Assembly: GCA_011634665.1 (NCBI GenBank)
Contig: WAEK01000003.1
Span: 390,501 to 454,500 of the forward strand
Direction: 5' to 3'
Length of the DNA: 64,000 nt
Source of the DNA: Mortierella sp. BCC40632
Lineage: Eukaryota > Mortierellomycota > Mortierellomycetes > Mortierellales > Mortierellaceae
In this document: piece after piece, positions 36,302-49,179 of the stretch
How the letters are laid out: the number at the start of each line of letters is the position of its first letter
Position numbering within the stretch: the first letter of the stretch is position 1
Made by a program: the position numbers and the translations under genes
Notes under the pieces: model-generated
What the model was told of the DNA's origin: nothing
Seen by the model: only the letters and a program-made list of their open reading frames with translations
The model's database searches: none

Positions 36302-38508
36302 ATTAGTCTGTTGATATGTGAGTGTTTGTGTGAGGATGGAGGGGGAGGGCGAAGGGTCGAAAGGCGGTGTGATTGAAAAACTGTAACAGTAGATGGGAAC
36401 GTAGTGAGTGGTAGCAGTAGTGGGGTGTAAGTGTCTGTTGCTGCAAGTAACAACAACAAGGCAGAGAGAGAAGGAAGAAAAGAGCAGATGTGGGTGGCAA
36501 GTGAAGAGATAGAAGAGTAAGAGAGAAAATGATTCAAAAAGCAACAGCCTGCTTCTCCCCTTTTAAGCGACATTTGGGCAAGTGGGTGAACGTCTCTTGT
36601 CCGGACCCCGCTCGACTCGAAGGCTTCTTTCGGGGGTTGCCCTGTTGCCCGGATGACGCCTGTTTGGTGTTGAGCTGCAATAAGGTTCCATGTGCAGGGC
36701 AGGAATGAACGTAGCCCAGCAGCGGGTCAAAATGAATAGGCCCTTCAGTCAATCCATGACGACAACAATGACTCCGGTACAAACACAGGACTGAGAAGGG
36801 AGTGGCATATTCATCTTCGGGTCTTGTAAGGAAGACCTGGGGTACAAGAATTCCTGCCTTGTCTGACCTGCCTTGTCTGGCCGACCAGTTCTGCCTTTCT
36901 TTCTCTGCTCTGTCAGCTCGGCCTGCTCTGCCAAAATGTCCGTCGGTGTTGCATCACGGAGAAAGGGACAACGTGTATTCGATGACATGATACGACAACA
37001 GAGACATAAAGGCCCGCACAAAGAGGGGATTGAAATAGCTGTCGAGAGGAGAGCTGCGCCGAGAATGCCTTTTCTTTCATCTTACCCATCTTTAGACCAA
37101 GGCAGAGTCGAAGCGCTTTGAATACTTGAAGCCATCAATTAACAGACAAACTCCACCTGCTGTTCCTCTGACCACAGGCTGTTGGGCTGTCTGCACGGCC
37201 ACTGCGATGTTCTCGCTTACAGGACTTAATTGCAGTTATAGCTGAGGCTGTACCCGTGAGGATCGAGTCAGGTCAATGGGGCGGTCTTCGAGATCGGTTC
37301 GAAGCGGGCGGAAGAGTGTCGCATAATTTTTTTTCACTTTCCTCGCACCTCAGAGGACAGCGGTCGATCAACAGAAGACATCCCACTGCCCCTGCATGTG
37401 TGGTTGAGGACCGTTGGCGATTCGTTGCTGTTGTTGCTGCCTCGTTAGCCACTGTCCCGTCCAACTCGGCATGTCTTGCATTTGGATGTGGGTGCCAGTC
37501 CTGTCGGCCCTATGGAATGGCCGAGGCAGGACGGCATTGGACTGGCTGACACTATCGAGGTGGCTGGACTGGTCGAGCTGGACACTGTCTTTGAGCGTAT
37601 CTCTGACAAGGACAAACTTGTCCACTCGAAAAGTGTAAAACAAAAGAAATATTTCCCAGTGTGATTTCCTTCTGGAGGGATTAAAGGAAGGTCACCGGGT
37701 TGGATCAAGGAATGGCAATGGCACGTACAGTGTGTGACTGTGGTTGCCACCAATTTGAAACGAGCATCGACAACGAGAACTGAAGACATCAGGAGGAGTC
37801 TAGGACGAGTTGAGGCGTCAAAAGTGGGTAGACTCCATTTCTAGGCGGGATCAGTGTCAAGTAGCGTGTCGCTCTTTAGAAGGAAACGAACCATGGACAG
37901 AATGGGGTGGTTGTGGTGCGCAGGGCATGGCTGTGCGAAGCAGGCTGTAGGCCAGACTAGATTGCTTGCCCAGCTGTGGCTTTGCACCCCGAAAAGGGAA
38001 AAACGGTGAGCCAGCGTAGTAAGGTCTTTGCCCAAGGAAGCCAGGCACAGGGCGGATCACACCCGGATCGAGATCAAGCACCAGCGCCTGCGCATCAAAC
38101 CATCCCGAACTCTTGCCTTTTGACATTTGCATTCGACTCCACACTCATCTGTCCATTCATCTTTCCATTGACCGACTCTCTTGCTCTGTCCTTCTTCTTC
38201 TTCTTCTTCTTCTTCTTCTTTTTCTTCTTTTCATCATACCCTCCCCTGTCTTCACCATCCTTGCCATCTGAATCCCTTGGGTGTTCATTTGCATCTCTCA
38301 ATCATCTCGTCTCGGAATCACCTGAAACGACCTTCATCGAGTCAGCCCTTGTGACCAAGCCCACCGTTACCTGTCAGCCGCGTTTAGTCCAGGCGCATCT
38401 CCTACCTTTGTCTGCCTCTGCTCCCACGCTATCCTCCATTGTCCTCTCCTCAATCCTGGAGCCCCCTCTTCGTCTCCATTCCTCTCTTCTGCACGACCAG
38501 TGTTCACC
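36302..38508. promoter_or_regulatory. Divergent spacer, orphan gene / mitochondrial carrier
   Basis: 2.2 kb between divergent starts. No third gene could be supported. Contains CTGCC/TTGTC-type pyrimidine repeats at 36855-36930 and a (TTC)n tract at 38190-38222. The carrier ATG is in a good context (caccATGtc). Confidence 0.5.
38190..38232. repeat. (TTC)n tract
   Basis: About 12 TTC triplets, upstream of the carrier start codon, probably in the 5' UTR or promoter. Confidence 0.9.
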
Positions 38509-40703
38509 ATGTCAGCCATGACCAATCCAGTGACCACAGCGCTGGTCGAAAACTCGGTCTCTCCTGAAACGGGACCCCAACGCAAGGTCACTCTCGGCCC
38601 TGGCAATGTGCTCGCTTTCATGGTCCAAGGCACGGGAGCTTTTATGTGTCTTGGTATGTCTCCCTACCAGTCTCGATCCCGACCACCTCCTGCATCCCTC
38701 CTCCACCCCTAGAAAATCACCGCATGGTTGCACGGACTTCTAGGGAAATGGTTCCCCAAATTTTTTATATTGCTTGCAATTTGACACCAGGCACTACACC
38801 CCGCCTAGCATTCCGGAGTTTATCTTACTGTTATTCAAAAGTACTGCTTGGTCGGTAGCTAACCTTCCCGCTCCCCTTATTCGGCTTCACTCCACTGAAA
38901 CCATCGTAATGGTCTGTAGACATTATCTCCTGGCCATTAGAAGTTGCCAGGACAAGAATGCAAGCTACCAAATCTGTATGTCCATATCGACCATCATATT
39001 GCTCCCGACTCTCTCTTACCAGTGACCCACCCTCGCCGCGATCTGTACCGACTATCTAGTTCTTTTCCAATTATGCGGTCTGCTGACTCCATAAGTGTAC
39101 TGACCCTTTCTCGTGACAACAACTCTCCCCTCCCCTCCCCCTTACCCATCCTCCTCTTTTAGAACACTCGCCAGTCAACCTTTCGACTATTGCGCGACAT
39201 TGCCAGGACTGAAGGTACTCAACAGGATTCAACATTCTGATACAAAAACGAAAGAAAAGTCTTCCTATCAAGCAAGACTGGAAACCGTCACCACAATTCC
39301 TAACTTAGCTCACAATCCTCCTCACTATTCTCTCGTTCTGGCGGATCAATCCGACTATGACAAGGGCCTAGTAAACTATTCCGAGGACTTGGACCTTTTT
39401 GTAAGTCTTGCTAGTAGCCATCATAGAACATGGTTGCCTCTTAGGAAGCCACTGTATGCGGAATGAGTTGCGGCCGAAATATTGACGGTTTTCATTTACT
39501 TTTATGTTTTCTTGGGATTGGTCCCTACTTTAGTGCTGACGTCTCTGCCATCACAGGCCGTATACCTAGGCGTTTATGAGCATGCCACCAGTGTCATTGA
39601 ACGTTCCTTTCCCGATCCCCATAATTCTAACAGCGCCGTAAGAGGTCTGTGCACGTATTCTTGGTGGCAAAAGTCATACCCCACACGACCAATGCACTTT
39701 TCTTGATTTATCCTAGAGCTAATCTTATCTGATCCCATGGTCGTACAATTTTTTTTCTCTAGAAATCGCCGTGGCAGGCTCAGCTGGATTCCTGGCTGAA
39801 GTGGCATCGGCAGGTCTCTATGTCCCGACAGAGATCATTTCGCAGCGTCTTCGTGTTCAATCTGAGCTGAAAGGCGGTATGCATTACAACAGTTTTGGTA
39901 AGAACAGGGCAAACACCCCTTCCCCAACAGACATTCATGAGGAATCATATGCAATGAAGTTTCGAATGGTTTGTGTCTAGTTCTGTCATTAATCACAATT
40001 TCATTTTTACATGGCTTCAAGATATTTGCAAGCTGATTTACAAGACGGACGGATTCAGAGGCTTTTATCGTGGATTCGTTGCAACCTTGCTGACCTATAC
40101 ACCATCGAGTGTGACCCACTGGGCAGGATACGAGTCGACGAAGAAGATGCTCTACAATTACTTTTCGGTCAAGGAAATGAATCAGATCCAGGAAGGAAAT
40201 CCAAATGGATTCTATGCTAGAAACCGTCTCTCTCAGAGCAGCATTTTTATTGTCGGGTAAGGGTCATGAGCTGTCTTTTGGCTTTCTCTTGCACGAATTG
40301 AGGATATGAACATGGACTGATGGCCTTTTCTCTCTTTCTCTCGGAAAATAGATCGTCGGCTTTGAATGCTTCGATTTTGTCATTGATTGCATCGTCCCCC
40401 TTTGACATGGTCCGTGTTCGGCTACAGCTTCTGGACAGTTCCAATCAACAGCAAGCCGAGCAATTAAAGAGGGGTTGGTGGTCGATGGCTAAATTGATTG
40501 CCAAGGAAGAAGGCGTCCGTGGGTTCTTCAAGGGAATGGGGCCCAAGCTCATTGGTTCCATCCCCCTCGGCGTCGGATACCTTTTTGCATATGAACACAT
40601 CAAAGTGAACCTTGTTAGCGACCCGGAGACGACATCTTCCTCATCGGCATCCTCTACCTCGACATCAATGGCTACTTCACCATCCACCTCGTTGAAGCTG
40701 TAG
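38509..40703 (+). CDS. Mitochondrial carrier family protein (SLC25A44-like)
   Basis: Inner-membrane transporter with three carrier repeats. Exons traced: 38509-38653, 38859-38905 (least sure), 39163-39214, 39365-39400, 39534-39644, 39763-39897, 40022-40256, 40352-40703, in phase, 370 aa. Repeat 1: TFRLLRDIARTEGPSKLFRG then LLTSLPSQAVYLGVYE. Repeat 2: PTEIISQRLRVQ and DGFRGFYRGFVATLLTY. Repeat 3: SPFDMVRVRLQL and EEGVRGFFKGMGPKLIGSIP. The repeat-1 signature, normally Px[DE]xx[KR]x[KR], appears as STETINTR. The C-tail is Ser/Thr-rich. RGFYRGFVATLLTYTPSS is close to SLC25A44, a branched-chain amino-acid carrier in mammals; substrate here is unknown. Confidence 0.87.
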
Positions 40704-41842
40704 GCTCATACCAACACCATCAACATCATTCTCACCGCTACATTTGTGAATCAAGGACAGTGACCCCTTTCAGCCATCGCTCCCCCAAATGGGATTTGTC
40801 CGCCCTATGCAGCAAAATCCGACACTACCTGCTATCATTTGAGTGTATTAATCACTCCTTGTTGTTTTTCTCCATTTTTTTTTCCCCAATACTACCTACT
40901 TGAGCCGTTTAAGGACAAGAGACAAAGAAAAGAAGAAGATGCAATCAGACTTGTACTATATCGAGACTTTCTATTAGAATCCTTTCTGCACCAAGATAAA
41001 GAGACAGGCACATACAAACATTAGAATCTACAGTAAATTCAAACGTGATCAAGGAATACTCTCTCTTTCTTTCTTTCTTTCTTTCTCTTTCTCTTTCACT
41101 CTCTCTCCCTAATCTGGTCTAGAAATGTCCTGCAGCGTGATGCGATGCTATGCAGCAGTATTAGTAATAACTTGACCTAGCGGACGGACCTTCTCACATT
41201 GCTTCTCCTACCTCTCCCCTCCCCCTTTTCTCTCTCTCTCTCCCTCTCTCTCTCTCTCTCTCGCCTCACAACACCTTTTTTTTTTTTTTTTTTCCAGTTA
41301 TCCCAGGAATGATGGTAGTTTCTCACGGTTGCGCAAAAAAAGAGGTCCAAGCAAGTGTTTGCACCCCTTGATAGCGGATACCTAAAAAGTGCCGAAAGGG
41401 CCAGATAAACTGCCGACAGATGAAGCGATAGGTAATTTCATCAGTCTCTGGTTCCAGGTTCCTCTTAAAATGGGGCGAAAGGCGGGTAAATGAGGGAGGA
41501 TGAAGGTCTATGGTGTAGCAACCGGTTCGGCTCTGATTCGACAAAAAAAAAAAAAAATAGACCCAGCCAGGTTGATCCAGAAGGTATCTCGCGTTTTTTG
41601 TTTTTGTTTTTCTTCTTCATTGCTATCCCTTTTATTCTGTGAGACATCCTGTTAGTGATGTGCGCCGGCGAAGGAGCAGACAGGCAGCCCGAATGAGAAC
41701 CAAGTTGCAGATTGGTGACTTGCTGTTGCTGTTGTTTTGGTCTTTGTTTCTACGAGAACTGAGTCCTATCCCCGACCTTTTTTTTTTTTTTTTTACTCGC
41801 TTTTTTTTTTTCTTGTGGGATTGTATTATTATTAATATTATA
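40704..41842. other. Convergent 3' spacer, carrier / tropomyosin
   Basis: 1.1 kb between two stop codons. Pyrimidine-rich tracts at 41060-41110 and 41205-41265, a T18 run near 41277-41294, an A14 run near 41542 and T17/T10 runs near 41778-41810. No gene recognised. Confidence 0.6.
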
Positions 41843-42740
41843 TTACATCTCCTCGAGTGACTTGATGGTATCTTCGAGCTCCTGCTTGATGCCATTATAC
41901 TTTCCAGTCATATCTTCAAGCTTGCGCTCATAGACGTCCTTCTCAGTCTCAAGCTGCTGGACCTTGCGCTCAAAATGCTCTGCCTTGATATCCATCTGAC
42001 GAAGCCTTTGAGTAAAAAAAAAAAAAAAAGGGAGAGCGAGGTGAGTGTGTGGCGTGAGCATGCGTAATAGTGGACATGAGAACAGGAAGAGAAACAAAGA
42101 GAACGCGTCATTCGACATCGGGCAATGATTTTTTTTTCCTTTGGTCGTCATAGTCGCAAGGTGTAGAAACGACCACATGAGCAAGTCCCATCCTTTTCTT
42201 CTCTCTCCTCCCTCTTCTATCTCTCTCTCCCTTACCCCTCTCTATCTCTCCTGCTACTTACTTTTCAGCGGTCTCCCTGAGGTTCTTCTCAGATGAATCC
42301 AGCTCAGACTCCAGCAAGGAAATCTTCCGAGAGAGGCCTTCGCCAAGAGTCTTTGTCGACTCACCCTCGTCCAAGTTTACCTTGGCCTCAGCGATCCTAT
42401 CCTCAGCCGCTTTGACTTCATCCTCGAGACGAGCGATCTTGTTCTTGAGCGAATTGATCTCATGTTCCTTAAGAGTCTCTTCTTCTTTCAACTTCTTGCT
42501 TTCAGCCTCGGCAGCCTCGGCTCTTTCGATTGCCTTGTCAGCCTCTGCTCTGAGAGAAGCGAGTTTCTGGAAGAGAGGAGGTAGTTTGGAAACAACAGTG
42601 TAGAGTGAGTGGTTAAACAAGAGTAATAAAAAAAAAAAAATGACCAGCGTGCAAAACAGAGAAGGATGCAGTGATGGGTGATGAGAGAGTTAGACAAGGA
42701 CAAAGAGTTGGCTTGTGATTACCTCCTTGAACTTGTCCAT
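41843..42740 (-). CDS. TPM1: Tropomyosin (Cdc8/Tpm type), 161 aa
   Basis: Coiled-coil protein that coats formin-nucleated actin cables and the contractile ring. Three exons (42740-42723, 42566-42262, 42005-41843) give 161 aa, the same length as yeast Tpm2 and fission yeast Cdc8. It starts MDKFKEKLASLRAEADKA and is continuously heptad-patterned (AEAAEAESKKLKEEE, LLESELDSSEKNLRETAEK, LETEKDVYERKLEDMT), with no proline and few glycines. The first coding exon is just 18 nt (MDKFKE). It ends TIKSLEEM. The conserved N-terminal acetylatable Met-Asp is present. The leader upstream contains a very long GA tract. Confidence 0.94.
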
Positions 42741-43600
<860 letters not shown>

Positions 43601-46600
43601 CTATTGCTGAGGTTGGTGGTGGTGGTGGTGGTGGTGGTGTTGCTGTTGTTGCTGCTGCTGATGGTGCTGCTGTTGTTTCTTGACGCTCTGCTGTCGCGAG
43701 AGCGTCACCGCCAGAGGCTCGTCCTCATCTGTGTCCGCAGACACAGGCTCTGGTTCCGCCAGCGACGATTGAACAGCCGCATTCAAAGCCAAGGCAGCCA
43801 GGGTTGTTGACGAAGGTGGCGACGGTGAGGACATGGACGGTGATGAGGACGAGGACATGTTCGTGTTAACCATCAGCGGCGGAAGGCACAGCATTGGGGT
43901 CGGAGCTGAAATTCCCAATGCGTGGACTTGGAATTGTGTCTGAGATTGGGACGCCACCATCGGTGGAGGTGTACTCGCGTACATTGACATGGGTCGCATC
44001 ATCTTCATCGGTGCACCAAGGTTATTGTTGACACCATAAGTGTTAGGCTGCTGGTGGAGCATTGTCTGACTCGACGTGGACAAACCCGAGAGTGACCCTA
44101 CAGAGAGATTGTGGTGGTGTTGTGGGTGGAACATGTGGGGTGGAGGCTGAAGAGGATGCTGTGGATATGGCGACTGAAGCTTGAACGTCGGCATAGACGA
44201 CATGGAGGATAACCCCAATCCTGAAAAGTCAGTATACTCGTCCACCTGACATAAGGACATGGGTCGCATCGGTCTCGCTCCTGACGTCGTTGGTACAGTC
44301 AGGACCGCCCCTGCAGGCGTCATTGGTGTCCCATAGACACTGCTACGATGAGTGAGATGGTTGTTGGCGCCAAAACCCCTGCTGCTATTGCTGTTACTCC
44401 GATGCAGTCTGTTCTGAACACTCCCACCGATGCTACTTGTTGGTGTATGAGTGTACATGCCAGGGATATGTCCCACGGACGCGCTAATGCTGGGACACCG
44501 ACGTAATGGACGCATTGGTGTGGTGCTCATGCTCATTCCCAATTCTTGCGTCATCTCGACCGCAGGGGCCAGAGTCGAGGGGCCCACTGCTGGAGCCATG
44601 CTTACCATAATCGGCTCGAGTCGGTGTCCTACATCTGTTGTCGTGTCTACATCTAGAGGATGGATAGGCTTTTGTTGTAACTGATGGAGGAGAAGCTGTT
44701 GAGTGGAGGGTTGCTGTTGTTGCTGTTGCTGTTGGATCTTGCCACCTCTAAAGACAAAATCCGGATCGCTAATGGGTAGATATGTGTAGCTAGAACCATG
44801 AAGACTCAAGGATGGATTCGAAAGAGAAGGTGTCGTCTGGTGACCTTCAAGCAACTGAATGTCCATTGAAGATGTCAGCAGAGTAGGCTGTGGTGCATGT
44901 TGTTGCTGCTGTTGCTGATGCTGATGATGCTGTTGCTGTTGTTGTCGGTCAAACCTCTCAGCCGAGGCAAGCTCGGGTGTGACAGGCTCTGAAGATGGCG
45001 CTGATGAAGCCTGGGCTTGGGATCCTTCAGGTACGTTGGTCACAGAGCCGCCATCATCCGATGAAAGCTGCGTGTTTAGCCAGCGTGAATGACGACGGTT
45101 GGAATGTGACAGGGCAGTTTCTGATTTATCCTCATGCCTCTGTACCTCTGGCCCCTGGTTTTGTAGCAAGTGCTGAGTAGCATCCTCCTGAAGAGATAGT
45201 ATACGTCCAACTTGATGGTGTTCTGGAAGAGCTTCAGGAGAGCTCACCTCGGAAACTAGTCCTGGAAGATGACTTGATCGTCGTTGACCTTGGAAAGCAC
45301 GGCCAAGACCATGGCCTCGAAGGTATGGATTTTGTCCAACTTCATCGGGAGCCACCGTTTCCGTGCCCGCTTCACCCTGAGTATCTTTTGTACTACTTGA
45401 TCCTTCATCCTTGGGTATTAGCCATGGAAAACGACGGAATGAGGAAGATCCAGCTGGGTGTTCCGCGACAGGAGCATTTTCGAGGCTCATCAGTCCTTTA
45501 GCCGCTATTTCCGCTTCAGGTCCAGAAGAATTCTGCTTCGGGCCAAGGGACTCTGCGGTTCTTGAGCTGTGAAGACCCCAAGTTTGACCTTCAGCGACTG
45601 GATTCTTCTTGAAGCGTTCTGGCGACTCGGAGTTAGTTGCAGCAGGTTCCGTGGGGCTATGTGGATTAGAGTCTTCAGTCTTTGGCGAGAATGCTCCTGC
45701 CTCCATCATTGCAGGCGACAAGAGACTTCGTCGCCAGTGATCGATGATGGCGGCTTTGCCCGGTTCTAGAGAGCCTGCAGCCTGGCAACCGAACCGCTGG
45801 GCAACCATCCCCACAGAGGGCGAACGGAAAAGGTCTCCTCGCTCATGCAGGCCAGCCAACATCGGGTTGGACGCGGACTGGTTCCACGAGCATTGAATCT
45901 CCAGAGGCCGATGCTCGATCTCTGCCGGCATCGATGCGGACTCCTTGAGAGGCCCATAGGATGGCTGCACTTCGTCTCCTGGCCCTTGCTCCTGCAGCGA
46001 CCAATCCAGATCGGGTGATAGGAATGCAGAAACCCTTGGGGCTGGAGGGAGCTGGTATCTCAGGAGGCTCTCTCGCGCCTTCTTCTGAGCCGGCCGGAAC
46101 GGCTGTTGGGGTGTCAGATGCTGCGACTGCTGCGACTGCGGCGGCTGTGGTTGTGGGGTTTGTGGAGGAGAGATCATCGAGACTGTGGGACTGTCATGCT
46201 GATTGTAGTTTTCTTGGAGGTACTTTTGAAAGAGCTGTGCCGACTGCTGGTGTGCGGAGAGATGTCTAGCCGAGAGCTGCTTTGAGTCTGTACCGACCGT
46301 GAGCGAGGGGGCTGTTGTCGCGGTCTCTGTCTTTGTAAGAGTGAGGAGCTGCTGCTGACAACACCAGAGCTTGGAGAGGACGAAATGCCACCGGTCCAAC
46401 TCCACATCCTTCTTTGTCCGAAGAACTAGCCGCCCGCCATCCGAAGTCTTGATGACCAGTGCACGTGCGGGCGAGGAAAAGGAGTATGGGAAGCAGCGAG
46501 AGGGTTTTGGTAGTCGGGGTGGTGAGAGCGAGTCTGGTGAGAGTGGTGAGACAAAGGAGGAGGAGGAGGAGGATGTAGCAGCAGCAGAGGCCGAACTAAG

Positions 46601-47297
46601 AGTCGTGACTCGGATATCAACGACGGAGGCAAGGGTGATGGACCACTTTGTGTTGGGATGCAGGGCAACGGTAGGCGAGCCAGCGACATTGGCGGGACTG
46701 AAAGGAGATGACACATGCGGGTCGTATGTTGCAATGGAAGGTGGCCTTGGGCTCTTTGTCTTTGGTCGAGCCTTGCGCTTCGCCACACAGCTGAGCACTG
46801 GTTTAAGAGGGTGGTCGGTGATTGGCCGGAGGGGAGGAGGGACACAGCAACAACAGGGATAGAGAGAGGCATGTCAGGTCTAAACATTCCAGAACATGAA
46901 GCATCGTGCGGCCCATAGGCCCCACTCGAGGTCATTCCACAACACGCGCATACCCATTCCTCTTGGCCCCGTCTCGCGCCATGGGGCCAGACGGGACTTA
47001 GGAGGTGGCCACGCACGGACATGAGCATGCTGGGGGAACGTGTGGGGGAAGAAGGGGGTTATGGAGTGAGAGGGGCCGGGTGAAATGAGAGCGGGAGAGT
47101 GTGTGTGAATGTCTGTGCGGAGGATGTTGGTGGTCCCTATTACCTGAGCCGTCAAAGAGAAAGAGTCGCGACTGCCAGCGGCCATTCGAACCAAGCTTCA
47201 GGAGATGGCCACTGTACTGCAGACACGGAGGCGCCCCGCTCTCGGCGGTCTTTCGAGGGTCGGCGGTGCGGTTGCCCTTGGTGATGTCGCCAGACAT
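43601..47297 (-). CDS. Large PH-domain protein, Q/H/S-rich
   Basis: Two exons (47297-47144 and 46797-43601) give 1116 aa. Residues about 27-190 form a pleckstrin-homology domain: YSGHLLKLGSNGRWQSRLFLFDG, VLSCVAKRKA, KWSITLASVVDIRV, RLVLRTKKDVELDRWHFVLS. The strands are interrupted by a Ser/Pro-rich loop of about 45 residues before the last part. The rest is disordered, with several poly-Gln blocks, Pro/Ser clusters and a C-terminal Q7H8 run. A short motif MRPMS or MRPL recurs three times (SGARPMRPMSLCQVDEY, KMMRPMSMYAST, TPMRPLRRCPS). Likely membrane or phosphoinositide associated and phosphorylated; no enzymatic domain is seen. I do not recognise a named orthologue. Confidence 0.82.
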
Positions 47298-47559
47298 GCT
47301 GTTATAGTCGGATGGAGAGGGAGAGCGAGAGAGAGCGAGTGAGAGAGAGAGCTGGGGTGGAGAATGGATAAAGAGGGTAAAAAGTTTGGGTGAACTGTAC
47401 AAAATGATGGAGCCTGCCTTTGCGGCGGCGGGGTAATGAGCGAGGTGGAAAGAGGGGAGCGAAGTGGCTTTCGGTGTGTAATTGAAAATGTCGGTGGGGC
47501 GGGGCGACAGGCAGACGCCGAGGGTGCGTGAGCGGAGAGAGAGGGATAAAGGAAGAGGG

Positions 47560-47790
47560 TGGAAAAGTGAAAGATAGAGAGATAGAGAGATAGAGAAGAA
47601 GAAAAAGTGAGATAGAGAGAGAAAGAGAGAAGAAACAACAGAGAGAGAAAGAGAGAAGAAACAAAAGAGAGAGAAAGAGAAGAGAAAGAGAAAAAAGAGA
47701 GAGAGAGAGAGAGAGAGAGAAGAGAAAGAGAAGAGAAAGGGAAGAGAAAGAGAAAGAGAGAGAAAGAGAGAGAAAGAGAAAAGAGGGGAG
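47560..47790. repeat. Imperfect GA/GAAA-rich purine tract
   Basis: About 230 bp almost wholly purine on the plus strand, with runs of GAGAGA, GAGAAA and GATAGA. Lies 260-490 bp upstream of the PH-domain start codon, so reads as a pyrimidine tract in that gene's leader or promoter. Confidence 0.9.
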
Positions 47791-49149
47791 TCCAAAAAAA
47801 AAGTCAGGGACGACCCTTCCTAGAATTGAGCCCGCCAGGGGCGGTTGCTGGCCAGGGCCGTGCTCGTTGCCGCGGGAGATGTCGCGTAGCCCCGTCTGTA
47901 TGCTGGGTGAGCGCACTCAAGGTGTGTGTAGGAGCAACGAAAAGTCCTGGATGGATACAATGGCCAGTAAGGCTAAAATTACGCTAAGGAGTGAGAAGAG
48001 TAGAGATGAACACGAGAGTGACTCTAGGTTGAATGGGTACAGGCTGGATATGAACAAGCAATAAAGGGTATAAGCATGAAAATGAAGAAAAAGGAAAAAA
48101 AGAATTTGACTCACGGAGTGGGGGGAAAAACTGCTTTAAAGGGTCCCAGCATGACTACACATAGAGAAGTGCACAAGGCAAAGATGCAGTGAAACGGATG
48201 TGGCGAGTGTGCTTGCAGACATGACTATAGAGATACACAAGATTCAAGCAATAGGCTAGTTAGCCTGGATATTCACACATGCAGTACAGCGCAAGGTGAA
48301 CACGGACAATGTGGAGAAGCGGGACGAGTTCTGGGTATGAAGGGGTCCAGAGATTGTGGAGGCGGGACAAGGAAGAGAACAGAGGACGATTCCGGATCCA
48401 AGTGTATCTGTCCAGGACGTTGGTTGGACGGAGTGGAAGTGCGATAGGAAAAGGACCCTGTGTGGGACAAACAGACGCGTAAAGATGCTACCAGGACGAG
48501 GACAACAGGCAGAGACCGTGCGTAGAGCACCGAGCACAACAAGTAGGCCGGAGCGGGAGGACAGGCCAGCAGAAGCGACTGACAAAAACGATTCGCACAA
48601 AGTAAGAAGGAGAAAAGGGTGCGCATCGTCACCGAGAGAAGGGCAAGAGAGAAAGAGAGAAACCACGCAAGGATGCAGATGAGCGAATGTAACAAACCGG
48701 ACAGCACGGCCGATGAAATGAACAGCGGGGCGGCGCGAGAGCTTCAAACCCTTGGTGCAGCACACACGATGACCTTCCGTGCGAGAGACAGCCAAGCAAT
48801 AGCAGGCAAAGGGGATAGCCGGAGGGGACGGGACACAAAAAAAAAAAAAAAAAAAAAAAAAGGGAACAGCTTCATCATCACCATCCTTGGCCGCCGCTAT
48901 CGCCGTCGTCGCCGCCGTCCCAGACTCACAGATGTGGCCTACAGACACGGCTCACACACGGCGCACTGGATTCGATGTCCAGGCGCCCAGCTTCTTATGC
49001 CCACCACCGGCTCCATGCGCCTTGGTCCGCTTCATGTGCGTTGACGCCGGTGGTCGCACCTCCCCTCAGGAGCACTGAGATCATATAAGCTGTCAACCAT
49101 TCCCGTCACCAGCCTCGTTGTAGTGCCCCGCTGGCCTCGTTGTCCGTGT

Positions 49150-49179
49150 GATGCATGCGTGCCCGGACACGCATGCATC
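49150..49179. repeat. Perfect 12-bp inverted repeat with 6-nt loop
   Basis: GATGCATGCGTG, then CCCGGA, then CACGCATGCATC. The arms match exactly. In RNA this would form a strong hairpin; in DNA it could be a symmetric binding site. It sits in the spacer between the PH and zinc-finger genes. Confidence 0.9.

Noticed and set aside
39215..39400. Apparent out-of-phase junction in the mitochondrial carrier
   Set aside because: Moving the acceptor to ACAAG (39362-39364) gives TEGPSKLFRG in phase with canonical GT-AG.
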